64,000 nucleotides of DNA from Synechococcus sp. CBW1107 (GCF_015841355.1 NZ_CP064908.1:496001-560000), one strand, 5' to 3'; positions 39,909 to 49,158 are shown, counted from the stretch's first letter. Notes: generated by a model from the letters alone, not told the origin. Program-made: numbers and translations.

Positions 39909-40775
39909 TTAGGCCTTCTCACCGGGCGGTGGTGGCCGTAGGCCAGCGCTGTCCGGTGAGGAGGAACCGCCCGCCTGCGGGCGGATCAGGCCGCTGCGCC
40001 GCTTCTCCCTGAGCCGGTAGCTGTCGCCCCGGATCGTCAGCACGTGGCTGTGGTGCAGCAGCCGGTCGAGGATCGCTGTGGCGACCACCTGATCGCCAAA
40101 CACCTCGCCCCATTCCATGACGGGGCGGTTGGAGGTGATCAGCACGCTGCCGCGCTGGTAGCAGCGGGAGATCAGCTGGAAGAACAGGTACGCAGCGTTC
40201 GGCTCCAGCGGCAGGTAGCCCAGCTCATCGATGATCAGCAGCCGGGTTTTGGCGTACTGCGTCAGCCGGCCCTCCAGGGCGTGCTGCGCCTGGGCCTTGG
40301 CCAGGGCGCTGATCAGCTCCATGGCACCGACGTACTGGACGCTGTGACCGAGACGCACCGCCTCCCGGCCCAGCGCCACCGCCAGGTGGGTCTTGCCCAC
40401 ACCCGGCGGCCCGAGCAGCAGCAGGGTGTCGCCGTTGGCCACCCAGCGGCAGGTGGCCAACTCACGGATCTGGGCCGGGTCGATCGACGGCTGGGCCTCG
40501 AAATCGAACGCTTCCAGCGTGCGCACATAGGGGAAGCGCGCCAGCCGCAGCGCCATCTCCATCCGCAGCTGGTCTTTGCGTGCCACCTCGGCCGCGCACA
40601 GCCAGGCCAGGGCCTCGCGCAGGTTCATCTCCCGCCTTGCCGCTTCCTCCAGCAGCGCATCGAGGCGGTCGCGGATTGCTGGGAGCCGTAGGCGGGTGAG
40701 CATTGCCTCCAGCTCCTCGGTCGGTACCGGTGGTATCGCCGCTGTGGATCGGTTGCGTGGGTTGGTGGGACTCAT
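39909..40775 (-). CDS. istB: IS21-family helper ATPase IstB (element 2)
   Basis: The 288-residue AAA+ protein has Walker A LGPPGVGKTH, Walker B LLIIDELGYLPL and sensor LITSNRPVMEW, with the family ending GDSYRLREKRR followed by a Pro/Ser/Gly-rich tail. Its ATG overlaps the istA stop by four bases (ATGA), so translation is coupled. It helps IstA choose and join the target. Confidence 0.93.
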   Translation of the reverse strand: MSPTNPRNRSTAAIPPVPTEELEAMLTRLRLPAIRDRLDALLEEAARREMNLREALAWLCAAEVARKDQLRMEMALRLARFPYVRTLEAFDFEAQPSIDPAQIRELATCRWVANGDTLLLLGPPGVGKTHLAVALGREAVRLGHSVQYVGAMELISALAKAQAQHALEGRLTQYAKTRLLIIDELGYLPLEPNAAYLFFQLISRCYQRGSVLITSNRPVMEWGEVFGDQVVATAILDRLLHHSHVLTIRGDSYRLREKRRSGLIRPQAGGSSSPDSAGLRPPPPGEKA

Positions 40776-42067
40776 GCCGCCACCTCCCCGATCAGCTCGG
40801 CATAAACCGCCAGAGGCCGGGCCAGTTCAGAGCTGCGGACCGGGCGCTGCTCCTGATCACGTCTTGCGTTGCCATCCCGCAGCGATCGCTCCGCCTCGCG
40901 CTGCTGCCGTTGCGGCAGCAGGCCCTCCCAATGGCCGTCGATCACCTGGCGGCTGCGGCTACCGGGCCGCTGGCGCCTGTGCTCAGCGACGATCCGGCCG
41001 CCGTGGCGGATCAGTACCTGTTGATCGCGCACCAGCACGCTCACCCGCTGACGGATCAGCGCCTGCGGCGCCGAGTACCAGTTCGCCTCCACCTCCACGC
41101 AGCAGTCGCTGTGCACGATCCGCACCAGCTCCCGCTCCGCCAGGAACGACGGCTTGGCCTCCAGCGGCTGCAACGCCTGGGCTTCTGCCCGCACAAACCG
41201 GTCCAGCGGCGCCTCGCCGGTGGTGCCGTGCACCCGCAGGTCGGCCACCTCGCGGGTCCAGCGCACCAGATGGGCCTCAAACTCCGCCCAGCTGCTGAAC
41301 TCCCGCCCAGCGATGGCGTTCCTCTTGACGTACGCCACCCCACGCTCGTCCTTGCCTTTGGTTCTGGCCCGGTACGGCCGACAGGCACGGGGCTTGAACC
41401 CCCAGTAACGGGCGAACTCCTCCAGCCGCTCGGCAAAAACCAGGATGTTGCGCTCGGGATCGTGCTGGCTCACCAGCGCACGGGCGTTATCCACCAGCAC
41501 CTCCTGCGGTACCCCGCCCCAGTGGCGGAAACCCTCCTCCAGGGCCTGGAGCCAGTGGTCCTGCTTCTCGCTGCGGAATGCCCGCACCAGCAGCCGGCGC
41601 GAGTACCCCAGGGTGAGCACCGCCAGGTGCACCCGCACCCGCTCGCCGCCAATGCTCACCAGGCACTGGCCAAAGTCTGCCTGCAGTTGCCGGCCCGGCG
41701 GGGTCTCAAACCGCACCGTCGCCAGGGCCGCGTTGCGCAGCTCCCGCCGCCACGGCTCCACGGCACGCTCCACTGTCCGCAGGCTCACCTCGATTCCCTT
41801 CTCACTGGCCAGCTCCTGCCGCACCACATCGGCATTGCCGCGGTGGGCCATAAACCGCTGCCGCAGCCACTCCCGTTGGCCATCGAGAACCGTGTTGCGG
41901 CAGGGCTTCCCGTAGGGCTGCCAGCCACCCTGCCGCAGGTACTTGCGCACCGTCTCCGGTGAACAGCCCAGTTCTTTAGCAATCCGCCTCCGGCCCCAAC
42001 CTGCTGCCGATAGCCGTCGCATCGCCTCCACGTCCTGAGGGGTCTGCACAGCTGTCTCCAGAACCAT
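40772..42067 (-). CDS. istA: IS21-family transposase IstA (element 2)
   Basis: From MVLETAVQTPQDVEAM the protein has 431 residues; a GTG at 42124 would lengthen it but lies inside the terminal repeats. The helix-turn-helix is visible in GRRRIAKELGCSPETVRKYL. The DDE core has Asp in LQADFGQCLV, Asp in EVLVDNARALV and Glu in GKDERGVAYVK. It pairs with IstB downstream. The frame is intact, so the element could be active. Confidence 0.92.
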   Translation of the reverse strand: MVLETAVQTPQDVEAMRRLSAAGWGRRRIAKELGCSPETVRKYLRQGGWQPYGKPCRNTVLDGQREWLRQRFMAHRGNADVVRQELASEKGIEVSLRTVERAVEPWRRELRNAALATVRFETPPGRQLQADFGQCLVSIGGERVRVHLAVLTLGYSRRLLVRAFRSEKQDHWLQALEEGFRHWGGVPQEVLVDNARALVSQHDPERNILVFAERLEEFARYWGFKPRACRPYRARTKGKDERGVAYVKRNAIAGREFSSWAEFEAHLVRWTREVADLRVHGTTGEAPLDRFVRAEAQALQPLEAKPSFLAERELVRIVHSDCCVEVEANWYSAPQALIRQRVSVLVRDQQVLIRHGGRIVAEHRRQRPGSRSRQVIDGHWEGLLPQRQQREAERSLRDGNARRDQEQRPVRSSELARPLAVYAELIGEVAA

Positions 42068-42178
42068 CGGCTCCAGAGATGGCGCCCCTGCGCTGCCCTT
42101 GTCGTCCTGCCTGGCTCGCTCCACGGGGTGGACCAGTTTTCGTGTCGCCTCCGGACCAGTTTTCGCTGTCGCCTGACA

Positions 42179-42183
42179 CCGCC
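42179..42183. repeat. Target-site duplication, right copy, of IS21 element 2
   Basis: CCGCC is identical to the copy at 39740-39744. It encodes part of Trp-Ala in the broken reductase gene on the minus strand. Confidence 0.85.
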
Positions 42184-42400
42184 CACTCGCGCATCGCCGG
42201 CTCTGCCTCCGTGTCGCCTCGGGCCACCGCTGGTCAGTAGATCTCCATCATCTCGTATAGGTGACACGGCCCCACAACATCGCCCCGCCTTCGTCCATGA
42301 GGCGTGTGAAGAAGGCGTGTGTCTCGTCGTCGACGATTCCTTCCTGGAGGTCGACATAACCGTCCAGTGTGACGTTGATACTGAAGATCAGGAGTCCCAA
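42179..42400 (-). pseudogene. RibD_C/DHFR-like reductase gene, N-terminal piece (cut by IS21 element 2)
   Basis: From a TTG near 42400 the minus strand reads GLLIFSINVTLDGYVDLQEG, then DDETHAFFTRLMDEGGAMLW and GRVTY. It then shifts frame to YEMMEIY, has TGA where Trp is expected, and continues PAVARGDTEAEPAMREWA up to the insertion. Joined across the element it gives MREWAVKLETEPKYVV, as in intact family members. SINVTLDGYV is the family N-terminus. The piece has at least one frameshift and one nonsense change besides the insertion. Confidence 0.85.
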
Positions 42401-42858
42401 GATGTCCGGCCCAGATGTTGCCTCTGAGGCCTACCGCTCTTCATCACATACTCACAGGTGCTACCGCTGACGAGCATGGACCTGGAAGTGGGTCGAATGC
42501 ATGATGCTGTTAGGCATTGCCTCTAAAATATCTAACCGCTAATCGAGATAAGGCTTCAACAAGCATGAAGGTTATCAAGACAAGTCCGATGATCAGCGGA
42601 AGTAGTGTCACTGAAGCGTGATTCGTGGCCGTGAGATCGTGCACGATTTAACCTGTGATAAAGCCTACTCTGGTTAACGCCATCACCAAGTAACCGCGAC
42701 GGGTCATCTCTAGCCAAAAACGGAACCCGAACCCGGCAACGGCAAAAGAATTAGCCCCATTGACCTTTCGCTTGTCCGACGGATTCCGATCTGGGGGCTC
42801 GGCCGCGTCAACTTCGGGCTAACGATCAACATGACCGTCGATGTTCTTGTTCGCCGGT
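42401..42858. other. Low-GC intergenic region
   Basis: This stretch of about 460 bases is visibly A+T-richer than the core. Apart from one possible 44-residue membrane-protein frame on the minus strand (42510-42644), I see no gene, RNA or repeat. It lies downstream of the methyltransferase and upstream of the broken reductase. Confidence 0.5.
42510..42644 (-). CDS. Possible 44-residue single-span membrane protein
   Basis: A GTG-started frame encodes HDLTATNHASVTLLPLIIGL, then VLITFMLVEALSRLAVRYF. It has one clean membrane span followed by a positively charged tail, which is typical of bacterial miniproteins. No ribosome-binding site is obvious and no homologue is recognised, so it could be chance. 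Confidence 0.25.
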   Translation of the reverse strand: MHDLTATNHASVTLLPLIIGLVLITFMLVEALSRLAVRYFRGNA

Positions 42859-43614
42859 CTAGTTGATTTTCCTTGCTATATACACCCCATAGCCGAAGTA
42901 CGTCTTGTACTTTTCGTAGAGTGCGATTTCTTTCTGCTCTACATCCGCTATCTCATGTGCTTCTTTGCTGTTCCCGTTGCGGCTCAAAAAATCACCTAGC
43001 CTCGCCTGGATGGGGCGGTAGTACTCGTCGAGCCAGCAGTGTTCTGGCAGCACGAAGTAGCCAACAGGAGAATAGCCATGCTTCTCCAGAACACCGATCT
43101 TTGCCGATGCCGTATTGATTTCTGGATACTCGCTATCCCAATATTGCTGAAGTTCCTCCGGTCGAGAGTCTGTCAGCCATGTAATCTCAGACGCAACCAG
43201 TAGACCTCCCGTTTTGAGGAAGCGTCGCCACTCAGCTACGCCCTTCTCGAATCCCATGTTGTAGATAGCTCCTTCCGACCAGATCACATCCAACTCCTCG
43301 TCGGCGAACGGCAGGTTCTCCATCGAGCATGGAAGTGTCGATATCATGTCAGCAACTCCCGAGTTCTTGGCTTCTTCATTCAAGACATCGAGCAAGTCCT
43401 GTAGGAAATCGACTGCCGTGATGTCGGACTTGTTCAAGAGTCGTGCAAGCAGGATTGTGGACGCGCCTGTTCCGCAACCGATATCTGCGACTTTCAGCGA
43501 GGCATCGCGGTCGATCATCGCGAGATTCAGAGCAAGCTCTGTCTCGGCATCACCCCCAGGGCCTTGTCGATGGCCTTGTTTATGCAGGTCGATCAGAAGA
43601 GTGTAGTCATCCAT
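42859..43614 (-). CDS. Class I SAM-dependent methyltransferase
   Basis: The 251-residue cytoplasmic protein has the SAM-binding motif I VADIGCGTGAST (about residues 42-53), motif II with acidic ITAVDFL and the post-motif segment DVIWSEGAIYNMG. The N-terminus DLHKQGHRQGPGGDAETELAL and the C-terminal YGYGVYIARKI-like end suit a small-molecule methyltransferase. Substrate unknown. The codon use is much less G+C-biased than in the neighbouring nrdJ cluster, consistent with horizontal transfer. The start ATG follows a 123-base gap. Confidence 0.85.
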   Translation of the reverse strand: MDDYTLLIDLHKQGHRQGPGGDAETELALNLAMIDRDASLKVADIGCGTGASTILLARLLNKSDITAVDFLQDLLDVLNEEAKNSGVADMISTLPCSMENLPFADEELDVIWSEGAIYNMGFEKGVAEWRRFLKTGGLLVASEITWLTDSRPEELQQYWDSEYPEINTASAKIGVLEKHGYSPVGYFVLPEHCWLDEYYRPIQARLGDFLSRNGNSKEAHEIADVEQKEIALYEKYKTYFGYGVYIARKIN

Positions 43615-43737
43615 TGATTCATTTTCCTTTCATGGCGAACTTGTCATTGGACGGTTCCGAGAACCACCTGCCACCGTCTCCCGCATTCCGTGAACCACCT
43701 GTTCACTGCGATGCAGTCCGTAGGCCGGATCATCAGC

Positions 43738-44316
43738 TCACTCCTCCAGCAGGGCCTGCTCGATGCGCCGATCGGGGATGATCCAGATCAGGGCCACCAG
43801 CACATAGATCGCCTGGGCCAGCCACGCCGCCGCGAAGGCCGCCAGCACGGCCAGGGCATACAGCAACAGCGACAGGCGACCCTTCAGGTCGCGGCCGATG
43901 GCCTTGCGCAGCAGGGAGTTCTGGCCGTCGTTGCGGATGATCGCCTGCTGCAGGATCGAGTAGGCCACCGCGGCCAGCAGCAGGTTGAGGCCGTAGACCG
44001 CCGTGGGCACGGCGGCGTCGTGGTTTTCGCCGATCCAGCGCGTCGCGAAGGGAACCAGGGACAACCAGAAGAGCAGATGCAGATTGGCCCAGAGCACGCC
44101 ACTGCTCACCCGCCGGCAGGCCTGCAGCAGATGGTGATGGTTGGTCCAGTAGATGCCGACATACACGAAACTCAGCACATAGCTGAAGAAGATCGGTGCC
44201 ATGGACAGCAGTGCCCAGACACCTTCCCCTTCCGGGCTCCTGAGCTCCAGCACCATGATGGTGATGATGATCGCGAGCACCCCGTCACTGAACGCTTCGA
44301 GGCGTCCGCGACCCAT
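43738..44316 (-). CDS. TMEM175-family (DUF1211) predicted potassium channel
   Basis: The 192-residue protein (from MGRGRLEAF) begins with the RxxxFSD signature, RLEAFSDGVLAI, the channel-lining helix start of bacterial TMEM175 homologues. Six hydrophobic segments follow, with TNHHHLLQACRRV between the second and third. Bacterial members assemble as tetrameric, weakly K-selective channels. A GTG at 44334, directly after the preceding stop, would add six residues. It is the last gene of a tight string with nrdJ and a small exported protein. Confidence 0.85.
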   Translation of the reverse strand: MGRGRLEAFSDGVLAIIITIMVLELRSPEGEGVWALLSMAPIFFSYVLSFVYVGIYWTNHHHLLQACRRVSSGVLWANLHLLFWLSLVPFATRWIGENHDAAVPTAVYGLNLLLAAVAYSILQQAIIRNDGQNSLLRKAIGRDLKGRLSLLLYALAVLAAFAAAWLAQAIYVLVALIWIIPDRRIEQALLEE

Positions 44317-44334
44317 GGCTGAGTTGCGGTTCAC

Positions 44335-44604
44335 TCAGAACAACGACGAGCAGGTTCTGGTGGAGGTGAGTTTCATCAGCGACCACAGCGCGCCGTATTG
44401 AGCCTGGGTGAGCGACAGCTCGGTCTGCATGCGCTGGCCCATCGGTGTGCCCGGCGCCGCCGTGGCCCCCAGTTCGGTGTTGATCACCGCCAGACCCTGG
44501 CACATCTTGTCGATGTCGGGGTTGAGGTCAGTGCTGGCCCAGGCGGGCAGGCTCAGGCAGAGCAGGCTGATCACCAGGCCCGCTGGCCAGATCCGGCTGG
44601 TCAT
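44335..44604 (-). CDS. Small exported protein, unknown
   Basis: From MTSRIWPAG the protein has 89 residues: a signal peptide (LVISLLCLSLPAWAS) and a mature part with a Cys in IDKMCQGLAVIN and one in TRTCSSLF. Its ATG overlaps the nrdJ stop (ATGA), and its stop lies next to the TMEM175 gene start, so all three are probably translated from one transcript. No family is recognised. A helical domain with SLTQAQYGALWSLMKL is predicted. Confidence 0.6.
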   Translation of the reverse strand: MTSRIWPAGLVISLLCLSLPAWASTDLNPDIDKMCQGLAVINTELGATAAPGTPMGQRMQTELSLTQAQYGALWSLMKLTSTRTCSSLF

Positions 44605-46994
44605 GAGGCTGGTTTGGCCAGGGGAAGGAGGCACTTGTCGGAATCGCAACCGGCAGGACCAGCTTCCATCAGTTCACCCTGGTCGTAACGCTGCAGCGCC
44701 TCGAAGAAATCAGCCGTGCGCCGGCGGGCCAGCACCTCCTGCTGCAGCCGGGTGTAGGTGGCCTGATCGATCGGCTCGAACGGCAGCCGCGGGAAGGTGG
44801 CATTGGCATCGAAGCGGGCCAGCAGCGCCGCCGAGATGTAGCCCTCGCCCTCATCGATCGCCTTGTAGATCGCTTCGGCCAGCGGCTCGATCTCGTTCTC
44901 GCGGAACTCCACCGTGGCGGAGGTGTTGTGGGCCGTGTAGTGCTTCTGCACCTGCATGTAGAAGTCGAACTGGGCCAGAGCCGAGAAGTTGTTGATCTCC
45001 ACCGCATCAGCGCCGGGGATGTTCGCCCAGCTCACCTCGGTGGGGATCTCCACCAGCCATTCGCCGCAGCGTGGATCGAAGGGATCATCCAGCAGCCGTC
45101 CGTTCTCGTCCTTGTCCGACTGGCTGGGCACGATCGTGTAGCCGTAATCCATGCAGGCCAGCGCCACCGGATCGTTCTTGCGGAAGGTGATGCGGCGGAT
45201 GAAGCGCTGCGCCTTGGGCGGATGCCAGCCGGGGCTGGCGCCGGTGAGCAGGCTCTTGGTGCCGGCCGGTTGCACGGTGGTGCAGCGGTTGGGGCGACGC
45301 AGGTTATGGCGGTCGCAGTAGTCCCACACCGCCTCGTTCACGATCTGCTTCCAGCGGCTCAGGTACTCGGCTTCCCGGGCTTTGAAGGCCAGGCCCTCCT
45401 CGGTTTCAGGTCGGCCCTGCTCCCACCAGCGCAGCCAGGGCGTGCCGAAGGCATGCACGAAGAAGTCGAACAGACCCGTGAAGCTCACCCCCACGATCGG
45501 ATCCCAGGCCCGGCTCTGGCGGTAGCGCTCCACTTCGAAGTCGTGGTTGAGCAGGCAGGCCACCGCCAGCCCACCGGCCCTGAAGGCATCGGCCTGGGCC
45601 TGGTGATCCGCCGGATCGATCCGGTTCAGGTGGATTTCGGCCAGGTTGCAGTGGAAATCAGCGCCGAGGATCTCGCCGCAGGGATTCAGCCCGTAGCGCC
45701 CGAGCCGGTGCTCCAGCTCGGAGGCGCTGATCTCGGGGTGATGCAGTTGCAGCCAGCGGCCGGCCTCCTCGCGGCCCTGGTCCACGTAGATGTCGATGAA
45801 CTCACCGCGCAGCTCAGGGGTGGGCAGCAGATCGGCATTGGAGCGGGCGATCGCTTCGGGGGCGAACTGGATCGCCCCTTCCCCGCTCTGGAACTGCTTG
45901 ACCACCGCCTCGAGCACCACCTCCTTCGTGGGGCGGCTGTGGAACACCCGGGTGTGGTTGGCCATCCGCAGCGCATCGCGCTCGGGATCGATGCTCCAGT
46001 TGCCCTCAGCGTCCTGCTGCCAGAGGTTCTCCTTGGCGCCGGCGGCGGAGAGATCCTCGGCGGCGAACTGGCGCATGCCGGCGCTGCGGCGGATGTTGCC
46101 GGCCACGATCGTGACCGCCGCCTCATCGATCAGCAGGCAGCACTCCACCGAGGTGAGCCGGCGGCCGATGGCCTTGTTGAGGATCTGGGCCACGCGGCCG
46201 TAGAGGTCGCCCAGCTTGACAGGATTCGCCATGCCGCCGAAGCCCTTGAGCGTTTCACCCACCGGCCGCACATCGGAGAGATCCACGCTCACCCGGATCG
46301 GGCTGCCGGCCTCGAAGCGCTCGTCGCTGCAGAGTTCGAGCAGCAGCTGGTAGCTGTCGACCCAGCCGCGGCGGGTGTCACCCACCTTGATCGCCACCCG
46401 CTGCCCCTCCACCGTGTGGCTGGTGGCCTCCTGGCGCGCGCCGGCGGGGGTGAGGCCGATCGGCGTCACGCTCTCGATCACCAGCCGGTTGCGCACCAGC
46501 GGCAGGCGCTCGATCAGGTGCGGCTCGATGATGGCGCCGGTGCCGCAACCCATCATCGCCAGGTCCATCATCAGACCGAAGGCTTCCCAGTCGATCAGGT
46601 TGGTGGAGGTGCAGTTGTAGGCGCCGGAGAAATTGTGGCGCTGCTCGATCCAGGGGGTGCCGCCGATCCAGAGCCAGCGCCCCGAAGGCAGGGCCTGCTG
46701 GTGCTTCTGCATGCGCCGGATCAGCTCCACCTCCTGCGCATCGAGATGACCGAGCTGACGCAGCCCCTCGAGGTTGCGCTCGGAAACCTGGTGCCAGCTC
46801 TCGCGGCCGCCCGCGGTGCGGCGGGAATAGGTGCGGTAGAAGACCGGGTTCGCCGCCGGCGCGGTGGCCGGGAAATCGGGCTCCAGCAGGCCATGGGCAC
46901 CGATCTGGCCGCCCTGGAGCCTCACGGCCTCAGCCTCCGGGCGCACCGTCCCGGCGGGATCGATCAGATCGGGACGCGCTGGGGTGAGGGTCAC
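44601..46994 (-). CDS. nrdJ: Adenosylcobalamin-dependent (class II) ribonucleotide reductase
   Basis: NrdJ reduces ribonucleotides to deoxyribonucleotides using B12 instead of a diiron subunit, the usual enzyme in marine picocyanobacteria. The about 797-residue protein has YNCTSTNL (substrate-site Cys near 125), MGCGTGAIIEPHLIERLPL (key part MGCGTGA), LNPCGEILG (radical Cys and Glu), CTTVQPAGTKSLLTGASPG (key part PAGTKS) and a C-terminal redox pair CDSDKC. It resembles the monomeric triphosphate-type enzyme. The start is uncertain: GTG at 46994 gives VTLTPARP, and a TTG at 47048 would add 18 residues. It is divergent from prfC. Confidence 0.93.
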   Translation of the reverse strand: MTLTPARPDLIDPAGTVRPEAEAVRLQGGQIGAHGLLEPDFPATAPAANPVFYRTYSRRTAGGRESWHQVSERNLEGLRQLGHLDAQEVELIRRMQKHQQALPSGRWLWIGGTPWIEQRHNFSGAYNCTSTNLIDWEAFGLMMDLAMMGCGTGAIIEPHLIERLPLVRNRLVIESVTPIGLTPAGARQEATSHTVEGQRVAIKVGDTRRGWVDSYQLLLELCSDERFEAGSPIRVSVDLSDVRPVGETLKGFGGMANPVKLGDLYGRVAQILNKAIGRRLTSVECCLLIDEAAVTIVAGNIRRSAGMRQFAAEDLSAAGAKENLWQQDAEGNWSIDPERDALRMANHTRVFHSRPTKEVVLEAVVKQFQSGEGAIQFAPEAIARSNADLLPTPELRGEFIDIYVDQGREEAGRWLQLHHPEISASELEHRLGRYGLNPCGEILGADFHCNLAEIHLNRIDPADHQAQADAFRAGGLAVACLLNHDFEVERYRQSRAWDPIVGVSFTGLFDFFVHAFGTPWLRWWEQGRPETEEGLAFKAREAEYLSRWKQIVNEAVWDYCDRHNLRRPNRCTTVQPAGTKSLLTGASPGWHPPKAQRFIRRITFRKNDPVALACMDYGYTIVPSQSDKDENGRLLDDPFDPRCGEWLVEIPTEVSWANIPGADAVEINNFSALAQFDFYMQVQKHYTAHNTSATVEFRENEIEPLAEAIYKAIDEGEGYISAALLARFDANATFPRLPFEPIDQATYTRLQQEVLARRRTADFFEALQRYDQGELMEAGPAGCDSDKCLLPLAKPAS

Positions 46995-47101
46995 GGCGGA
47001 GAGGGTGGTCAGGTTGGTGAACCATACCGCCACCTGTGGGGGGTGCAAGCGTCAGCGGCCACCAGCGGCAGCGCCCCGGGATGGCCTGTCAGGCTGAGGC
47101 C

Positions 47102-48766
47102 ATGACCAGCAGCAGCAGCACCAAGGAGGCCCTGAACGGGGCCGTGGACCCCGAGCAGCAGGCCCTGGCGGAGGCCGTGGCCCGGCGGCGCAATTTCGCG
47201 ATCATTTCCCACCCCGACGCCGGCAAGACCACCCTCACCGAAAAGCTGCTGCTCTACGGCGGTGCCATCCAGCAGGCCGGGGCGGTGAAGGCCAAGGGCG
47301 AGCAGCGCAAGGTGACCTCCGACTGGATGGAGCTGGAGAAGCAGCGCGGCATCTCGATCACCTCCACCGTGCTCCAGTTCGACTACGACGGCAGCACGAT
47401 CAACCTGCTCGACACCCCCGGCCACCAGGACTTCTCCGAAGACACCTACCGCACCCTGGCGGCCGCCGACAACGCGGTGATGCTCGAGGACGCCGCCAAG
47501 GGCCTCGAGCCCCAGACCCGCAAGCTGTTCGAGGTCTGCCGCATGCGGCGGATTCCGATCTTCACCTTCATCAACAAGATGGACCGTCCGGGGCGTGACC
47601 CCCTGGAGCTGATCGATGAGATCGAGAGCGAGCTGGGCCTCACCTGCTGGCCGGTGAACTGGCCGATCGGCAGCGGCGACCGCTTCCGAGGCGTGATCGA
47701 CCGCCGCAGCCGCGATGTGATCCTGTTCGCCCGCGCCGAGCGGGGCCGCCAGGCCACCGAGCAGCGTCTGGCCGCCGGCAGCCCCGAACTGGCCGATCTG
47801 GTGGAGCCCGAGCTCCTGGCTCAGGCCCTCGAGGAACTGGAGCTGCTCGATGGCGCCGGTGCCGACCTCGACCTGGAACTGGTCCATGCCGGTGAGCTCT
47901 CGCCGGTGTACTTCGGCTCGGCGATGACCAACTTCGGCGTGCGCCCCTTCCTCGATGCCTTCCTGGAACTGGCCCAGCGGCCCGTGGCCCGCAGCAGCCA
48001 CGACGGCCCCGTCGACCCCCTGCGGCCCGAGTTCAGCGGCTTCGTCTTCAAGCTGCAGGCCAACATGGATCCCCGCCACCGCGACCGCATCGCCTTCGTG
48101 CGCGTCTGCTCCGGCCATTTCGAGAAGGACATGACCGTGCGTCATGCCCGCAGCGGCCGCAGCATCCGTCTCTCGCGCCCCCAGAAGCTCTTCGGCCAGG
48201 ACCGGGAAGTGGTCGAGGACGCCTACCCCGGCGACGTGATCGGCCTCAACAACCCCGGCATGTTCGCCATCGGCGACACCCTCTACGTCGGCGCCCGGGT
48301 GGAGTACGAGGGCATCCCCTGCTTCAGCCCGGAGATCTTCGCCTGGTTGCGCAACCCCAATCCCTCGGCCTTCAAGAGCTTCCGCAAGGGGGTCAACGAA
48401 CTGCGCGAGGAGGGGGCCGTGCAGATCCTCTACGACACCGACGCCAGCAAGCGCGATCCGATCCTGGCGGCGGTGGGCCAGCTGCAGATGGAGGTGGTGC
48501 AGTACCGCCTCCAGAACGAGTACGGCGTCGAGACGCGGCTGGAGCCGCTGGGCTTCACCGTGGCGCGCTGGGTCACCGGCGGCTGGCCGGCCCTGGAGCG
48601 CGTGGGCCGCATCTTCAACTGCAAGACCGTGCGCGACGCCTGGGACCGGCCGGTGCTGCTGTTCAAGAACGAGTGGAACCTCAACCAGCTCAAGGAGGAT
48701 CACCCCGAGCTCGGGCTCAGCGCCGTCGCGCCGGTGGTGAGCGGCGTCGAACCGATCGCGATCTGA
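47102..48766 (+). CDS. prfC: Peptide chain release factor 3
   Basis: RF3 is a GTPase that removes RF1/RF2 from the ribosome after termination. The 554-residue protein has all G-domain motifs: G1 [11 protein letters not shown]2 RGISITST, G3 [16 protein letters not shown] and G4 NKMDRPG. The RF3-specific C-terminal region includes [18 protein letters not shown] (key part GQDREVVE) and [13 protein letters not shown]. The ATG of [13 protein letters not shown] was chosen; a longer frame upstream overlaps the nrdJ control region. Confidence 0.95.
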   Translation: MTSSSSTKEALNGAVDPEQQALAEAVARRRNFAIISHPDAGKTTLTEKLLLYGGAIQQAGAVKAKGEQRKVTSDWMELEKQRGISITSTVLQFDYDGSTINLLDTPGHQDFSEDTYRTLAAADNAVMLEDAAKGLEPQTRKLFEVCRMRRIPIFTFINKMDRPGRDPLELIDEIESELGLTCWPVNWPIGSGDRFRGVIDRRSRDVILFARAERGRQATEQRLAAGSPELADLVEPELLAQALEELELLDGAGADLDLELVHAGELSPVYFGSAMTNFGVRPFLDAFLELAQRPVARSSHDGPVDPLRPEFSGFVFKLQANMDPRHRDRIAFVRVCSGHFEKDMTVRHARSGRSIRLSRPQKLFGQDREVVEDAYPGDVIGLNNPGMFAIGDTLYVGARVEYEGIPCFSPEIFAWLRNPNPSAFKSFRKGVNELREEGAVQILYDTDASKRDPILAAVGQLQMEVVQYRLQNEYGVETRLEPLGFTVARWVTGGWPALERVGRIFNCKTVRDAWDRPVLLFKNEWNLNQLKEDHPELGLSAVAPVVSGVEPIAI

Positions 48767-48826
48767 GCCACAGCCTGGCGCCGGCCTCGCCAGAATCAAT
48801 TGCAACGAAAGGTCAAGGTCACGGCC

Positions 48827-49051
48827 ATGCCTCAGCCGATCTGGCTGGTTCGCCCCCGCAGGGATGGAGGTTCCGATTACGTCCGCTTCCTGCCCAGCCA
48901 GGAAGCCGTGGAAATCCGCGAAGGCAGTCACCTCCCCCCCCAGATGCCGCTGCTCAAGAGCCGCCGCTGGCTGGCGGTTGACGAAGCCGAGGCCCGGCGC
49001 CTCGAGCTACAGCAGGACGCGGGCTACCGCCGCAGCGAGCCCCTGTTCTGA
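48827..49051 (+). CDS. Small basic protein, unknown
   Basis: The 74-residue soluble protein begins MPQPIWLVRPRRDGGSDYVR and ends RRSEPLF. It is rich in Arg and Glu, with the conserved-looking LLKSRRWLAVDEAEARRLEL. A purine-rich AACGAAAGG lies upstream. I do not recognise a family; it may be one of the small DUF families of picocyanobacteria. It follows prfC by 60 bases on the same strand. Confidence 0.6.
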   Translation: MPQPIWLVRPRRDGGSDYVRFLPSQEAVEIREGSHLPPQMPLLKSRRWLAVDEAEARRLELQQDAGYRRSEPLF

Positions 49052-49158
49052 GCCGCCGCCAGCGGCAGCGGCAGGTCTCAATCCACTCCTGACGGACAGC
49101 CACCGGCCCCGCGCCTCGATACGCTCGGGCCACGACCCAGCCCCACGCACCGGAGGCC

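Larger units (their letters stand above)
39745..42178 (-). mobile_element. IS21-family insertion sequence (element 2)
   Basis: The element is 2434 bp. Its left end begins TGTCAAGCGACATCCG and its right end, read inwards, begins TGTCAGGCGACAGCG. Both are followed by an inner repeat, GGCGACACGAAAACTGGTCC. The 5-bp duplication CCGCC flanks it. It carries istA and istB in one operon on the minus strand and appears complete. It differs clearly from element 1 in proteins and ends. It interrupts a RibD_C/DHFR-like gene in the same orientation. Confidence 0.93.

Noticed and set aside
46995-47101. Cobalamin riboswitch before nrdJ
   Set aside because: The gap to prfC is only about 107 bases and shows no B12-box-like sequence.
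44928-47105. Long plus-strand open frame opposite nrdJ
   Set aside because: Mirror frame of nrdJ; composition is His/Gly/Ala-rich with no motif.
47009-48931. Long minus-strand open frame opposite prfC
   Set aside because: Mirror frame of prfC; no motif and no start context.
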